This document shows positions 1 to 9,693 of a stretch of 41,178 bases of DNA, piece after piece (the stretch's first letter is position 1; the number at the start of each line of letters is the position of its first letter). The notes beneath the pieces are model-generated. The model was not told the origin of the DNA. It made no database searches and saw nothing but the letters and a program-made list of their open reading frames with translations. The stretch covers positions 1 to 41,178 of the forward strand of contig JAHRAO010000017.1 of the NCBI GenBank assembly GCA_020027215.1, written 5' to 3'. The position numbers and the translations under genes were made by a program. The stretch comes from Gammaproteobacteria bacterium. Lineage in GTDB: Bacteria; Pseudomonadota; Gammaproteobacteria; JABABF01; JAHRAO01.

Positions 1-2
1 CC

Positions 3-986
3 ACGTCGGGAAGTCTCAGCACCGATACGGTGCGTATCAATTTCCAACCAGTGCGCCCACTCACTCAGGTCATTGCCTATGGTGCAACTTCACAAGTCAC
101 CGTCCGCTGGACTACTCCGAGTTTCACTGGCTACCAAGGTGCCACTGTCGCTTATGTGCAAGGGAGCACGCCTGCAGCGACCTGTCCTGAAATGAGTGGT
201 GGGGGTGTCTCCGTGATGAGCACAAATGATGCTAACGACGTAGACCTGGTGATTACCGGATTGACGGGGACTCAGACATACAGTTTCCGCGCTTGTGCCG
301 ACTATACTAATGGCTTGCAAGCCCCTGGCGTGGTGTTGACACAACAAGCAGGATTGGTGGATGGGACGGTGTTTGATAATGCTACCGATGCTAAGTGGTC
401 AGTGAAAGTAGGGGCTTTTGATCGAGCGATAGGCTTTAATTCCTGTGTGGATGATAATGGCGCCGCATGTCCCTCTGTGAGTTGGCAAATTACCACCACT
501 ACCGAGACGACTCGAGGTTATGTCATTCGGGCAGAATATAGTACTTCTGCGATGTTTAACGGGCTTTTTGTGGGGCAAACGCCGAACCCGAATGGGACAA
601 ATGGTTTTGGGCATGATTTTACCCACTACATTAACAATAGTTCTACCCTGCAGTTTGACCTACGTATCGTCACGCGGACCCTTACGACAGCTTTCACAGT
701 AAAACTGGACTGTTCGCAAAGAACAGGCACTCAAAATAGTGCTGGTGATTGCCCAACAGACATGGGACAGCGTGAGCAGTCTGTCCCAAATTCTGGTGTG
801 GGGCAATCGGGGTGGATATCGGTGAGTATTCCAATAGGCAACTTTGTCAATGCGAATGGTGGCTCCAGTGCTGGTGGATTACTCTTAGATAGAGTGACAA
901 CAGGCTTAGTGATTTGGACCGGTGCGTTTAGTACTCCCGATCCAAGAGCTATCTTTGAAGTAGATAATGTGCGCTGGGTGCCGTAA
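3..986 (+). CDS. Secreted modular protein, 3' part only (carbohydrate-binding-like module)
   Basis: The reading frame is open from the left edge, so the true start lies upstream of the window. The visible part begins with a fibronectin-III-like stretch (roughly the first 100 residues). It is followed by a module of about 200 residues with two cysteine pairs and the closing motif DNVRW. That module is clearly homologous to two modules at the C-terminus of the next gene, the laminarinase: both have a C-x7-C pair followed by PS, then NANGGS, a run of GL plus D-R/K-V, and DNVRW. No catalytic domain is visible here; one may lie upstream. I infer a surface or secreted polysaccharide-binding or -degrading protein of the same beta-glucan locus. 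The module type (galactose-binding-like beta-sandwich) is a guess. Confidence 0.75.
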   Translation, partial: TSGSLSTDTVRINFQPVRPLTQVIAYGATSQVTVRWTTPSFTGYQGATVAYVQGSTPAATCPEMSGGGVSVMSTNDANDVDLVITGLTGTQTYSFRACADYTNGLQAPGVVLTQQAGLVDGTVFDNATDAKWSVKVGAFDRAIGFNSCVDDNGAACPSVSWQITTTTETTRGYVIRAEYSTSAMFNGLFVGQTPNPNGTNGFGHDFTHYINNSSTLQFDLRIVTRTLTTAFTVKLDCSQRTGTQNSAGDCPTDMGQREQSVPNSGVGQSGWISVSIPIGNFVNANGGSSAGGLLLDRVTTGLVIWTGAFSTPDPRAIFEVDNVRWVP

Positions 987-1009
987 GAAGGATATAGAAA
1001 AATAGTGTT

Positions 1010-1039
1010 TGTGGCAGGCCGCAATGCGCACCTGCCACA
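1010..1039 (+). terminator. Strong hairpin after the first gene
   Basis: Arms TGTGGCAGG and CCTGCCACA pair perfectly over 9 bp, and an inner CGC/GCG extends the stem. No T-run follows, so this may be an RNA-end-stabilising hairpin or a non-canonical terminator. It sits 24 bases after the stop of the first gene and before the laminarinase start. Confidence 0.5.
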
Positions 1040-1113
1040 CGCACTGCACAAATATCTGATGGTACAGTTCTCTAAGCCCCCCTGCGATTTTATATTCTAG
1101 CCGAGTAATAATT

Positions 1114-4100
1114 GTGCCTAGTGAATACAGAGGGGAGTATTCAAAAAAAGGATGGAAAATACTTCTCTGTGTGCGTTTATTTGCCTACATTTTTTTTGCT
1201 ACACATCTTTTAGCGGCATGCGGGGGAGAAACGGGTGGCAATTTGCCGGGAAATAGTGCCGCTGGCGTACCGAGAATCACTTCTTTAACCATTGCCTCAA
1301 ATAATAGCGACAGAAGCATTGCCCATGTCGGCGATATGGTCTCCGTGCGTTTGACTACTAACGAGAGCATATTTGCTCCTGTCGTTATCATTGGAGGCTC
1401 TTTAGCGCATACCGTCAATGGAAGTGGTAGTATTTGGTTGGCAAGCCGTCCCGCTTTACTCAGCGATACTTCGGGCAATCTTGCCATTACAGTGCGCTAT
1501 AGTGATTTTCAAGCGAATATTAATGCGACATCCGCCACTACAGATGGCAGTGCTGTTCGCTATATTCCACCGAGGTGGGAAATGATCTGGGCGGAAGAAT
1601 TCAATGGCACGGCACTCAATATGGACAATTGGAATATTCAAGCGGGTGATGGTTGCCCGAACTTGTGCGGCTGGGGTAACAGAGAACAACAGTATTATTC
1701 TACTGATAATATTTCGGTAGCGAACGGCATGCTGACGATTACCGCTAGAGAAGAAAGCAAGGGAGGCAGATCATTCACTTCTGCGCGGATCAATACCAAG
1801 AATAAGTTTGATTTTACCTATGGTCGGGTAGAAGTGCGCGCCCAATTGCCGGCAGGATTAGGCACTTGGCCTGCGGCGTGGATGTTGCCGACTTCTAATA
1901 CTTATGGAATATGGCCTTTGTCGGGTGAAATAGATATAGTGGAGTCGACTAATTTGGGAGTCAATAATAAAAAAACGATTACGGGAACTTCCCACTATGG
2001 GATGTTGTCCCCACTCAATAGTTTCACATCCAATAATCATGAGCCATCAGCAAACCCCCAAGACGCTATGCATACCTACGCGATGGAATGGAGTCGTGAC
2101 CACATTCGCTACTTTTTTGATGATACGCACTATGCGACACAAACTTCGGCAAATTGGTATACCACCAGAGAAGACGGACGCGGCGGTTACGAGCAAGTGC
2201 CGGCAATGGGGGCTATGGTTTCACCGCCTTTTGACCAATCTTTTCACATATTGCTCAATTTAGCGGTTGGGGGCAATCTCACAGGCAACCCTGATGCGAA
2301 TGCACTCAGTGCCACTTTTGGTGGTAGCGGTCAAACTTATGATGTAGATTATGTGCGCGTTTTTCGTTGTGTGGATAATGACAGAATTGGACACGGAGTC
2401 GGTTGCCGCGCTAATGCCAGTTCTTCCGTGCGCGCAATTTCTTCAGCACATTCCCCGACTTTCAAACGCTTGGCTGTGTATCCTGCCAATGGCGGAGGCT
2501 TGCATCACCAAGAATTAGTGAGCGGTGCCATTGCCACCAATACTCTCCAAGTGGCGCGGTTTGCGAGTGGAACAGCAACCGTCAGCAATGATGTCCAAGC
2601 CACCGACAGCGGCGAAACGGTATGGAATGTGCAAATCAGCGGCAATGTGGGTAATGTCTCTCTGTTATCGGCCACCACCCCTTCGGCAGCATTAAGGCCC
2701 AATTTTGATCTATCAGGCACGCAGCATTTAGGGAACCTTGTTTTTAATATGAAAGTGAATGCCATTGGTGATAATACCACCTTGACGGTCAAGTTAGGCA
2801 ATGGTTTCCCTAACTCAGGGGAAAAGGATCTTGTTGTGGGTACAGTCGGGGAATGGACGACCTATACCATCAAAATAGCCGATCTGACACCTATTCCGGG
2901 CGGTACTTTAGATTTAACCAATGTGCGTGATTTATTTGTGATAGAAGCTACCGATACAGTAAATATGTCCAATACGCGCGCCGATGTCAATATTGATAAT
3001 ATTGTTTTGACCGCCGCATGTCGCAGCGCAGATTGCAGGCTTAACGCCATTCCCTTCTTTAACTTAGGTCCCGTTTTTGTGAATAGCACCATTGCGAATA
3101 CTTGGAGTGAAGGGTTCGCGGGTTTTGATGCCGCTAATAGCTTCACAACCGATTGTATTGACGATGGCGGTGCCGCTTGTCCGAGTCTGATGTGGCAGTT
3201 AGTGGATGATGCACAAAGACTGGGACGCAAAGTGATAGAAGTCACCCATCCCAATGCTTCAGCGACAATGTTTAGTGGCTTGACTATAGGACGCAACAGC
3301 CTTGGGGTGGATTTTACCGGCTTTGAAATGGGGCAGGTATTATTTGATCTGAAAGTCGTTGAAAATCCTATGAATGCGCAGTTTGTGATGAAAGTAGATT
3401 GTGTGGGATGCCCAACCACGGCTGCGGGTGAAAGGGAACAAAATTTAGGGATGATAGCGACTGGTGAATGGACTTCACAAAGTGTCAACATCTCCGCTTT
3501 GATTGCTGCTAATGGCGGTTCAACCGCCGGCGGGCTAAAAATTGATAAGGTCCTCAATGGGATGGTTATTTTTCCGGCGAGTGAAGGAAACAAATTTCGT
3601 GGGGTACGATATCGCGTTGATAATGTGCGCTGGGTGCGTACTGGCGGAACTACCACCGCACCGACCCCTACACCCGCCCGCCCGCTTGGACAAGCAGGTG
3701 TGTTTGCCGATGCCATTCATGCACAATGGAGCGATTCTAGCTTGACTGCTTGGGATGGGGCGATTAACAATATTTGCAGTAGTAGCGCTGCTTGCCCAAC
3801 TTTGGATTGGGAAATCACCACGGCAACTGCAGAAGCGACCACGCGCAATCAGGTGGTGAGAGTCGTACACAGTGCAGAAGCACCAACGGTTGCCGTTCTT
3901 ATTATGGGACAAAGAGGAAGCGGGCTTGATTTTACCGCTTTCTCTGCAGGCCAAATTAAGTTTGATGTCTATTACATTACTGCCAATGTGACCACCCAAG
4001 TTTTTGTCGTCAAAGCGGATTGTGCGGGGTGTTCATTTGACAATGCCCCACGTGAAATAGATTCAAATGTTGTGATGCCTTCTAATCATTGGCAAGAGAT

Positions 4101-4257
4101 TTCTATACAGGTACAAGATATCATTAACGCCAATGGCGGCCCAGATGAAGGACAAGGGTTAAAGATTGATCGCGTCACTACTGGTATGGTGATTAGAGTG
4201 AAAGATTCATCGGGAACTTTCACTTATGAACTGGATAATGTGCGGTGGGAACAATAA
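1114..4257 (+). CDS. GH16 laminarinase-type endo-beta-1,3-glucanase lipoprotein with C-terminal repeat modules
   Basis: Hydrolyses internal beta-1,3 (or mixed beta-1,3/1,4) glucan bonds, most likely in laminarin. The N-terminus is a lipoprotein signal with lipobox LAAC near residue 35, so the enzyme should be anchored in the outer membrane. A short Ig-like region follows. The GH16 domain spans about residues 155-420 and has the family motif GEIDIVES, with presumed nucleophile E272, D274 and acid/base E277, then TSHYG. The C-terminal half carries three related sandwich modules (about 455-635, 655-850, 870-1047). The last two share cysteine pairs and end in DNVRW, as in the preceding gene. The 1047 residues are far more than a bare GH16 enzyme needs. 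The start is a GTG with a poor ribosome site and is uncertain. The gene lies 52 bases before the TonB-dependent receptor, probably in one transcript. Confidence 0.9.
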   Translation: MPSEYRGEYSKKGWKILLCVRLFAYIFFATHLLAACGGETGGNLPGNSAAGVPRITSLTIASNNSDRSIAHVGDMVSVRLTTNESIFAPVVIIGGSLAHTVNGSGSIWLASRPALLSDTSGNLAITVRYSDFQANINATSATTDGSAVRYIPPRWEMIWAEEFNGTALNMDNWNIQAGDGCPNLCGWGNREQQYYSTDNISVANGMLTITAREESKGGRSFTSARINTKNKFDFTYGRVEVRAQLPAGLGTWPAAWMLPTSNTYGIWPLSGEIDIVESTNLGVNNKKTITGTSHYGMLSPLNSFTSNNHEPSANPQDAMHTYAMEWSRDHIRYFFDDTHYATQTSANWYTTREDGRGGYEQVPAMGAMVSPPFDQSFHILLNLAVGGNLTGNPDANALSATFGGSGQTYDVDYVRVFRCVDNDRIGHGVGCRANASSSVRAISSAHSPTFKRLAVYPANGGGLHHQELVSGAIATNTLQVARFASGTATVSNDVQATDSGETVWNVQISGNVGNVSLLSATTPSAALRPNFDLSGTQHLGNLVFNMKVNAIGDNTTLTVKLGNGFPNSGEKDLVVGTVGEWTTYTIKIADLTPIPGGTLDLTNVRDLFVIEATDTVNMSNTRADVNIDNIVLTAACRSADCRLNAIPFFNLGPVFVNSTIANTWSEGFAGFDAANSFTTDCIDDGGAACPSLMWQLVDDAQRLGRKVIEVTHPNASATMFSGLTIGRNSLGVDFTGFEMGQVLFDLKVVENPMNAQFVMKVDCVGCPTTAAGEREQNLGMIATGEWTSQSVNISALIAANGGSTAGGLKIDKVLNGMVIFPASEGNKFRGVRYRVDNVRWVRTGGTTTAPTPTPARPLGQAGVFADAIHAQWSDSSLTAWDGAINNICSSSAACPTLDWEITTATAEATTRNQVVRVVHSAEAPTVAVLIMGQRGSGLDFTAFSAGQIKFDVYYITANVTTQVFVVKADCAGCSFDNAPREIDSNVVMPSNHWQEISIQVQDIINANGGPDEGQGLKIDRVTTGMVIRVKDSSGTFTYELDNVRWEQ

Positions 4258-4309
4258 TCGCGTGAGTGCTTTTCCGTATGATACCACCGCCGCAAAAGGA
4301 GATAATCTA

Positions 4310-7141
4310 ATGCATCAATGGGGGAAAATAAGTATATTGGTGATGAGCTGTATTATTTACAGCACTGTGCAGGCACAACCCGATGGTGAAATAGATGCAA
4401 TAAATGAAGAACAAGTCGCCGCCGATGAAAGCGCAGTGGTGGTAGATAACGATGAGCAGGATGCGGTTGATGAAACGGCTTTAGAAGAAGTTGTTGTGAC
4501 GGCAACGAAGCGCGAGACATCTTTAATGGAAACCGCTTTGTCGGTGTCGGCATTTTCACAAGACAAATTGGATGAAACGGGCACGGCCAATGCCTTAGAT
4601 TTAGATGGGTTAGTGCCCAATTTGCAGGTAGGGTTTTCGCCCACCGATTCGGGAGTACAGGTGGCGATTCGCGGAATGACTTCCAATAATTTTACCGAAC
4701 TCGGTGATCCGACTGTGGCGTTTCATTTTGATGGTCTGTATTCGCCGCGCCCTCAAGGGGGATTGGCATTGATGCACGATGTGCAACGGGTGGAGATCAA
4801 TCGCGGACCGCAGGGTACCTTGTTTGGGCGCAATAGCACTGCCGGCAGTATTAATGTGATCAGTGCCCGCCCTGATTTTGATGGTTTTGGTGGCAATGTG
4901 GCAATTGATTATGGAAGCTTTAATCACCGTACCGTGAAAGGCTGGGCAAATATCCCAGTTACCGATTCTATTGGATTGCGCGTCTCACTATTTGTAGATC
5001 AAGGCGAGAGTTGGCTCAACCAAGTGCAGGATCGCTTTGATTTGCAGTGGGATACCAACCGTGATGGCGACTTTGGTGATCCATTTGATGTGCGCGCCGA
5101 TGGTATTCCCAATGTGGATCAACGGCGCAATCGTCCACTCGGTAAGGATGAATTTTATGGCGCTATCAATCGCTATGGCTTCCGTATCAGTAGTCGTTTC
5201 TTGTTAAGCGAAGCGGTGGAGTGGAATATTATTTACGACCACTTTCAAGATAACAGCCCCGGTGCAGTGCAAATAAAAGATTGCGAAAAAGCAAGGGGTA
5301 CTTTCTTTGCCTGTAGCGGATCGCAGTGGGATGAACCAGTGCCGGTCAATGTCCCCGGTGAATTGGATATGAGCATTGCTACGCTGCGCTCGGTGTTAGC
5401 ATGGGATATCACCGATTCTATGGTATTAGAGCACCGCATTGCTTTTGCGCAACAAAAAAGAAGCCAAATTAACGATAGTAATGTTTCGTATCCCGATCCG
5501 CGTCATCCGGCATATGGGTTGGGCGGCACGGGACCTAATGCACCGCTCACCAATCCAGATATTGTCACTTCATTAGGCTTTGCAGGCAATGTGGTGCCGA
5601 TTTTTACTGATACATCATTAATCACCAATCATTCCAACTATGATTCTTTAGTCACCGAACTACAATTGAAATCTACGTGGAACCGTCCTTTGCAATATAT
5701 AGTTGGCCTGACTTACTTAGAAGAAAATAACGACATCCGCTTTGATGTGGACTTCCCGTTTTGCTGTGGAGAAACTCCAAACGGCCCTCATCCGGGGGCA
5801 CAAACCTTTCTGCAGCCCGATCGTGGCGTGGAATCGGCGGCGATATTTGCGCAGATAGATTACGCTTTTAACGAGCGACTCAATATGACCTTGGGCTATC
5901 GTTTTACCACTGACCGCAAGTTTGATGTTGGGGGTAGAAATTTTGCGTGGACGGCACAGGGGGAATATTTTGCTCCAAGTAACGGGGGCAATTATAGTCC
6001 TTACTCGTCTATTGGCCGAGTATCATCCGCGACTTTTTATCAAGACGATGACTTGACTAACGACGATGGTCCTCGTGGCAGCAGTTGGCTCGGGCGTATC
6101 CGCACCCAAAGTGTCAATACATTTGAGCGTAGTTGGAATCAAGGAACATGGAAGGTGGGTATGGATTATGTCGTTACTTCCAACCTCTTTTTGTACGGGT
6201 ATGTTGCCACTGGCTTTAAATCAGGCGGATTTCAAGATAGGATCAATTTATGCACTGCAGACAATTGTAATGTGGAGATTTTCCCTACTTATGAACCAGA
6301 GCATGTCACTACGCTGGAAGTAGGGCTCAAAGCGAGCCCGCGCGATAACCTCAATATTATCGGTAATTTTTTTATTAATCAATTTGACGATATGCAGCAA
6401 ACGCTATTTGGCACTTTTGCCACGCCACCATTGGGTAATGAAGGTCCGCGTGTGGTGCCTCCCGATGCAATTGTATCGTCCGGCACGCAACTCATCCCCT
6501 GTTTAGACGGCACCATTAACTGCTTTACGGTGGAGCGCACTATTGGGAATTTGGTGACTAATAATGTTGCCGAAGCGCGCATAATGGGTATAGAGATTGA
6601 GATTGACTGGAAGCCTTACGCCAATGGACGGGTTACCGGTTGGGCGAGCTGGCTCAATGCCGAAATTACTTCTTTACCGAGTGCGGGTGATGGGGTATTT
6701 TGTTTTGAACGCGCCTATTTTGGTTTGCGCAACTGTCCTCCTGAAGACCCTGAGCGCGGTAATAACCGTTTATTTGAAGGTGGCGGCAATACCTTACCCT
6801 GGTCCCCTGAATGGTCATTTACAATTAGCTATGATCATAGCTGGTGGATGGCTGATTATCGTTTGAGCCCTTATGTATCAGTACATTGGCAAAGCGAAAT
6901 GTTTTTTACCAATGCTAATTTTGACCAAGACCCCTTCCACGACGGTCAAGAAGCCTATACGACCGCGGACATCGCACTACGCGTCATCAACGAAGCACAA
7001 GGATGGGGAGGCGAAGTATTCATTCGCAATGTGACCAATGAAGTGGTGCGTGAAAATTCAGCCCCGGGACCGGGATACATGCGCTCAACCTTTTATTCGC
7101 CGCGCACCTTTGGTCTCAAGTTTAACTATACTTTTGAGTAA
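4310..7141 (+). CDS. TonB-dependent outer-membrane receptor, probably for beta-glucan oligosaccharides
   Basis: A 943-residue outer-membrane transporter that would import ligands using TonB-ExbB-ExbD energy. I chose ATG 4310 because AAAGGAG sits 9 bases upstream and a clean signal peptide (cleaved near VQA/QPD) follows. After a short acidic linker comes the TonB box (EEVVVTATKR). The plug domain follows, with the typical segments LDGLVPNLQV, IRGM, RGPQGTLFGRNSTAG and GSINVIS. The beta-barrel runs to the last residues and ends in an aromatic-rich strand (FGLKFNYTF). The length is normal for this class. Its position directly behind a secreted laminarinase suggests that it takes up the released laminari-oligosaccharides. 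There is no SusD partner, as expected outside Bacteroidetes. Siderophore uptake is the alternative, but no siderophore genes are near. Confidence 0.92.
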   Translation: MHQWGKISILVMSCIIYSTVQAQPDGEIDAINEEQVAADESAVVVDNDEQDAVDETALEEVVVTATKRETSLMETALSVSAFSQDKLDETGTANALDLDGLVPNLQVGFSPTDSGVQVAIRGMTSNNFTELGDPTVAFHFDGLYSPRPQGGLALMHDVQRVEINRGPQGTLFGRNSTAGSINVISARPDFDGFGGNVAIDYGSFNHRTVKGWANIPVTDSIGLRVSLFVDQGESWLNQVQDRFDLQWDTNRDGDFGDPFDVRADGIPNVDQRRNRPLGKDEFYGAINRYGFRISSRFLLSEAVEWNIIYDHFQDNSPGAVQIKDCEKARGTFFACSGSQWDEPVPVNVPGELDMSIATLRSVLAWDITDSMVLEHRIAFAQQKRSQINDSNVSYPDPRHPAYGLGGTGPNAPLTNPDIVTSLGFAGNVVPIFTDTSLITNHSNYDSLVTELQLKSTWNRPLQYIVGLTYLEENNDIRFDVDFPFCCGETPNGPHPGAQTFLQPDRGVESAAIFAQIDYAFNERLNMTLGYRFTTDRKFDVGGRNFAWTAQGEYFAPSNGGNYSPYSSIGRVSSATFYQDDDLTNDDGPRGSSWLGRIRTQSVNTFERSWNQGTWKVGMDYVVTSNLFLYGYVATGFKSGGFQDRINLCTADNCNVEIFPTYEPEHVTTLEVGLKASPRDNLNIIGNFFINQFDDMQQTLFGTFATPPLGNEGPRVVPPDAIVSSGTQLIPCLDGTINCFTVERTIGNLVTNNVAEARIMGIEIEIDWKPYANGRVTGWASWLNAEITSLPSAGDGVFCFERAYFGLRNCPPEDPERGNNRLFEGGGNTLPWSPEWSFTISYDHSWWMADYRLSPYVSVHWQSEMFFTNANFDQDPFHDGQEAYTTADIALRVINEAQGWGGEVFIRNVTNEVVRENSAPGPGYMRSTFYSPRTFGLKFNYTFE

Positions 7142-7157
7142 TTGCGGGCGGAAATCG

Positions 7158-7179
7158 GCGGCGCATTAATAAGCGCCGC
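7158..7179. terminator. Hairpin between convergent TonB receptor gene and yidC
   Basis: A perfect 7-bp stem (GCGGCGC / GCGCCGC) with an 8-base AT-rich loop lies between the convergent receptor and yidC genes. There is no clear T-run on either strand, so it may act as a bidirectional, possibly Rho-assisted, end signal. Confidence 0.45.
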
Positions 7180-7234
7180 GCACTGTGTTCATCTGCTTTA
7201 ATCCTATCTTTTACTACCAATATGATAGGGCACG

Positions 7235-8920
7235 CTATGAACCTTGTTTCTCAATCTTTTGGATGATATACCATTGCTGGGCAATGGAGAGAACATTATT
7301 CACTAGCCAATACAGTACTAATCCGGCGGGGAAGAATAAAAAGAAAAAGGTAAACACCAGCGGGAGCCACTGCATCACTTTGGCTTGAATAGGATCGGGT
7401 GGCGGTGGGTTAAGTTTTTGTTGCACCCACATGGTGGCGCCCATTAGGATGGGTAAAACAAAGTAGGGATCTAATACCGATAAATCCTTAATCCACAGAA
7501 AAAATGGCGCGTGGCGTAGCTCAACTTCCTCTAACAACACCCAATACAAAGCGATAAAAACTGGCATTTGAAGGAGTAAGGGCAGGCATCCTCCTAGCGG
7601 ATTGACTTTCTCGGTGCGATACAATGCCATCATCTCTTGTGATTGCCGAGCGCGATCCTCCTTGAAGCGTTCGCGAATATCTACCATTTTCGGCTGCACT
7701 TTGCGCATTTTCGCCATAGATTTGTAACTGGTGGCGGATAAATGAAAAAAGACCAATTTAATGACGATAGTCAAGCCGATGATTGCCAATCCCCAGTTCA
7801 ATACATATTTTTGTATTTGGTGCAAAAGCCAGAATAAAGGCTGGGCAATCCACCACAGAAACCCGTAGTCAATAGTGAGATCTAACCCGTTGGCAATGTC
7901 GCGCAGGCGGTATTGATCTTTAGGCCCTATATAGAGCGCGCTTCCGACTACGGCGCTCTGTCCCGCAGGAATAATCGTGGTCGGGGCAGTGAAGCCGATA
8001 ATGTTATCGCCGTTTTGCGTGACACGGGTCGTGTATAGATAAGGGCGGTTGTCCTGTGGTATCCATGCACTGATGAAATAGTGTTGCACCATTGCCAGCC
8101 ATCCACCGTGCACACTTTTTTTGAAATCCTTTTCCGCCATATCATCAAAGCCAATTTTGTGGTAGTTTTGGTCATCTAATCGCAAAGCAGCCCCTAAATA
8201 AGAGGCAAGCCCGAGTCCGGGTCTTTCGGCACTAGGGTCCGAACTACTATCGCGTTTTAATTGGGCAAAAAAGACCCCGCGCCAAGCGGAAGACAATTTA
8301 TTATCAATGAGGTAATCTACCTGAAGTAAATGATCCCCGCGCGTCAAGGTGAGGCGTTTGACGATATGCACCCCATTGTCAGCAGTATGCGATAAATGGA
8401 CGACTAATTGATCTTGGCCATCATCTAAGCGGTAGTGTTGTTGTTCTGCGGTAAAAAGAGGGCGCGGGGACTGCGGACGATCAATGCCGTCGCGTCCAAT
8501 TAACCCGCTTTGAGCGATATAAGTGCGGTGTTCATTTTTTTCCAACAAGGATAAAGGTGTCTTGTTTTCCAGCGAGACCTTGTATTGAGGGAGAGCCGCA
8601 TGCACAATATCGCCGCCCCTCAAATCGACGTGTAAAAGTAATTTGTCGGTGTAAATATAGATAAGGCGCTGTGCAGGCGCCTCGTTGAGGGAGATGATGT
8701 CGTCTTCTACTTGTGGCTCAATGATGATGGTCGGCACATCAGAATTATCTGATGATGGTGCGGGGATATCTACGACATTGGGCGTATCTGGTGGCTGGGA
8801 TATGTCTAATGATGTGACTGGAGTCCGAATATTGCGCTGCTCAAAGGCAATCCATTCGCTCATCAGCATAAAGCCGAGGAGGACGATGGCGGCAATCAGA
8901 GCGGTGCGCGGTAAATCCAT
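7235..8920 (-). CDS. yidC: Membrane protein insertase YidC
   Basis: Inserts and folds inner-membrane proteins, with or without SecYEG; subunits a and c of the ATP synthase further along are classic clients. The protein has about 561 residues, as in Gammaproteobacteria. It has an N-terminal membrane anchor, then a long periplasmic domain with a low-complexity Pro/Asp/Ser linker (about residues 30-75). The conserved C-terminal insertase core (about 350-550) contains the stretch NPLGGCLPLLLQMPVFIALY. I chose ATG 8920 because it begins MDLPRTALIAAIVLL, like other YidC proteins, and lies one base after the yidD stop. A longer in-frame start at 8962 would overlap yidD. It ends the rpmH-rnpA-yidD-yidC cluster; the usual next gene, mnmE, is absent. 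Confidence 0.97.
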   Translation of the reverse strand: MDLPRTALIAAIVLLGFMLMSEWIAFEQRNIRTPVTSLDISQPPDTPNVVDIPAPSSDNSDVPTIIIEPQVEDDIISLNEAPAQRLIYIYTDKLLLHVDLRGGDIVHAALPQYKVSLENKTPLSLLEKNEHRTYIAQSGLIGRDGIDRPQSPRPLFTAEQQHYRLDDGQDQLVVHLSHTADNGVHIVKRLTLTRGDHLLQVDYLIDNKLSSAWRGVFFAQLKRDSSSDPSAERPGLGLASYLGAALRLDDQNYHKIGFDDMAEKDFKKSVHGGWLAMVQHYFISAWIPQDNRPYLYTTRVTQNGDNIIGFTAPTTIIPAGQSAVVGSALYIGPKDQYRLRDIANGLDLTIDYGFLWWIAQPLFWLLHQIQKYVLNWGLAIIGLTIVIKLVFFHLSATSYKSMAKMRKVQPKMVDIRERFKEDRARQSQEMMALYRTEKVNPLGGCLPLLLQMPVFIALYWVLLEEVELRHAPFFLWIKDLSVLDPYFVLPILMGATMWVQQKLNPPPPDPIQAKVMQWLPLVFTFFFLFFPAGLVLYWLVNNVLSIAQQWYIIQKIEKQGS

Positions 8921-8921
8921 C

Positions 8922-9185
8922 TTAGCGGGGAGGGGGAGGTAACGGGTCGTCTCCGCCCACATGAAATGGGTGACAACGCGCTAAACGGCACATTGCCATC
9001 CACGAACCCTTGAACACGCCGTAGTTTTTGAGTGCCTGCTCGGTGTATACCGAACAAGAAGGGTGAAAACGGCAATGGTTACCCAATATGGGAGAAATAA
9101 ACCAACGATATGCGGTTATCAGCACACACAATCCTTTAATAAAATAAAAATGAACCTTATTGATTATGGACGATATAGGTTTCAT
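8922..9185 (-). CDS. yidD: Membrane protein insertion efficiency factor YidD
   Basis: A small membrane-associated protein (87 aa) that helps YidC-dependent insertion. It has the family pattern: a hydrophobic amphipathic N-terminal segment, YRWFISP, then C-R-F-x-P-S-C-S-x-Y and the Cys/His-rich end (RLARCHPFHVGGDDP). Its ATG overlaps the rnpA stop by four bases (ATGA) and its stop lies one base before yidC, so translation of the three genes is coupled. The proline-rich tail (PLPPPPR) is typical. Confidence 0.95.
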   Translation of the reverse strand: MKPISSIINKVHFYFIKGLCVLITAYRWFISPILGNHCRFHPSCSVYTEQALKNYGVFKGSWMAMCRLARCHPFHVGGDDPLPPPPR

Positions 9186-9553
9186 GTGCCTCGTGTCTTG
9201 TGTATCAAAAGCGTCATTGCGGCGGTGATAGCTTTATGTTGGGCATCTCGTGGTAAAACGGGTGCTGGGCGGCGGGTGATGGCGACTATATCTATATGGG
9301 GTAACATATCGTAATGGTCGCGAAAGCTGGAGCGCAACTGGCGTTTTATTCGGTTGCGTAAGGTGGCGTGACGGACGCTCTTGCTACTGATAATAAATCC
9401 TAAACGGGCATGTGTATATTGATTGCGCCGCGCAAGGATAATCAATTGTGGGGTATGAACTTTGTAGTGCGGGTCTTGCATTATGGTGTTGTAATCATTT
9501 TTATTATGCAATGCATGCATCCGCATACCGAATGTGCGCCGCTGCGGTAGCAC
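9182..9553 (-). CDS. rnpA: Ribonuclease P protein component
   Basis: The protein cofactor of RNase P, which binds the catalytic RNA and matures the 5' ends of tRNAs. The family signature RNRIKRQLRSSFR is present in the middle of the protein, together with LGFIISSKSVRHA before it. The frame is open from a GTG five bases after the rpmH stop, giving 123 aa; an internal ATG at residue 10 (MRMHALHNKNDY) would give a more usual N-terminus. The gene is co-transcribed with rpmH upstream and yidD downstream. Sequence outside the RNR motif is divergent, which is normal for this family. Confidence 0.93.
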   Translation of the reverse strand: MLPQRRTFGMRMHALHNKNDYNTIMQDPHYKVHTPQLIILARRNQYTHARLGFIISSKSVRHATLRNRIKRQLRSSFRDHYDMLPHIDIVAITRRPAPVLPRDAQHKAITAAMTLLIHKTRGT

Positions 9554-9558
9554 TTCGC

Positions 9559-9693
9559 TCAGCAGGCTAATCGTTTTCTTCCTTTAGCACGCCGCCGATT
9601 GAGAATCTGTCGCCCAGATTTAGTGGCCATACGGACACGAAACCCGTGCCGCCGCTTGCGTTTGAGATTACTCGGTTGAAATGTTCTTTTCAT
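9559..9693 (-). CDS. rpmH: 50S ribosomal protein L34
   Basis: A 44-residue protein of the large ribosomal subunit, starting [18 protein letters not shown] and rich in Arg and Lys, matching L34 over its whole length. The ATG is at 9691-9693 and the TGA at 9559-9561. In most Gammaproteobacteria rpmH sits next to dnaA and the replication origin. Here the upstream neighbour is a divergent glycosyltransferase gene and no DnaA-box cluster was seen. Confidence 0.97.
   Translation of the reverse strand: MKRTFQPSNLKRKRRHGFRVRMATKSGRQILNRRRAKGRKRLAC

Noticed and set aside
2862-3999. Long open frames on the minus strand inside the laminarinase gene
   Set aside because: They lie opposite a well-supported GH16 protein, have no ribosome site and no family resemblance; the repetitive modules simply leave the opposite strand open.
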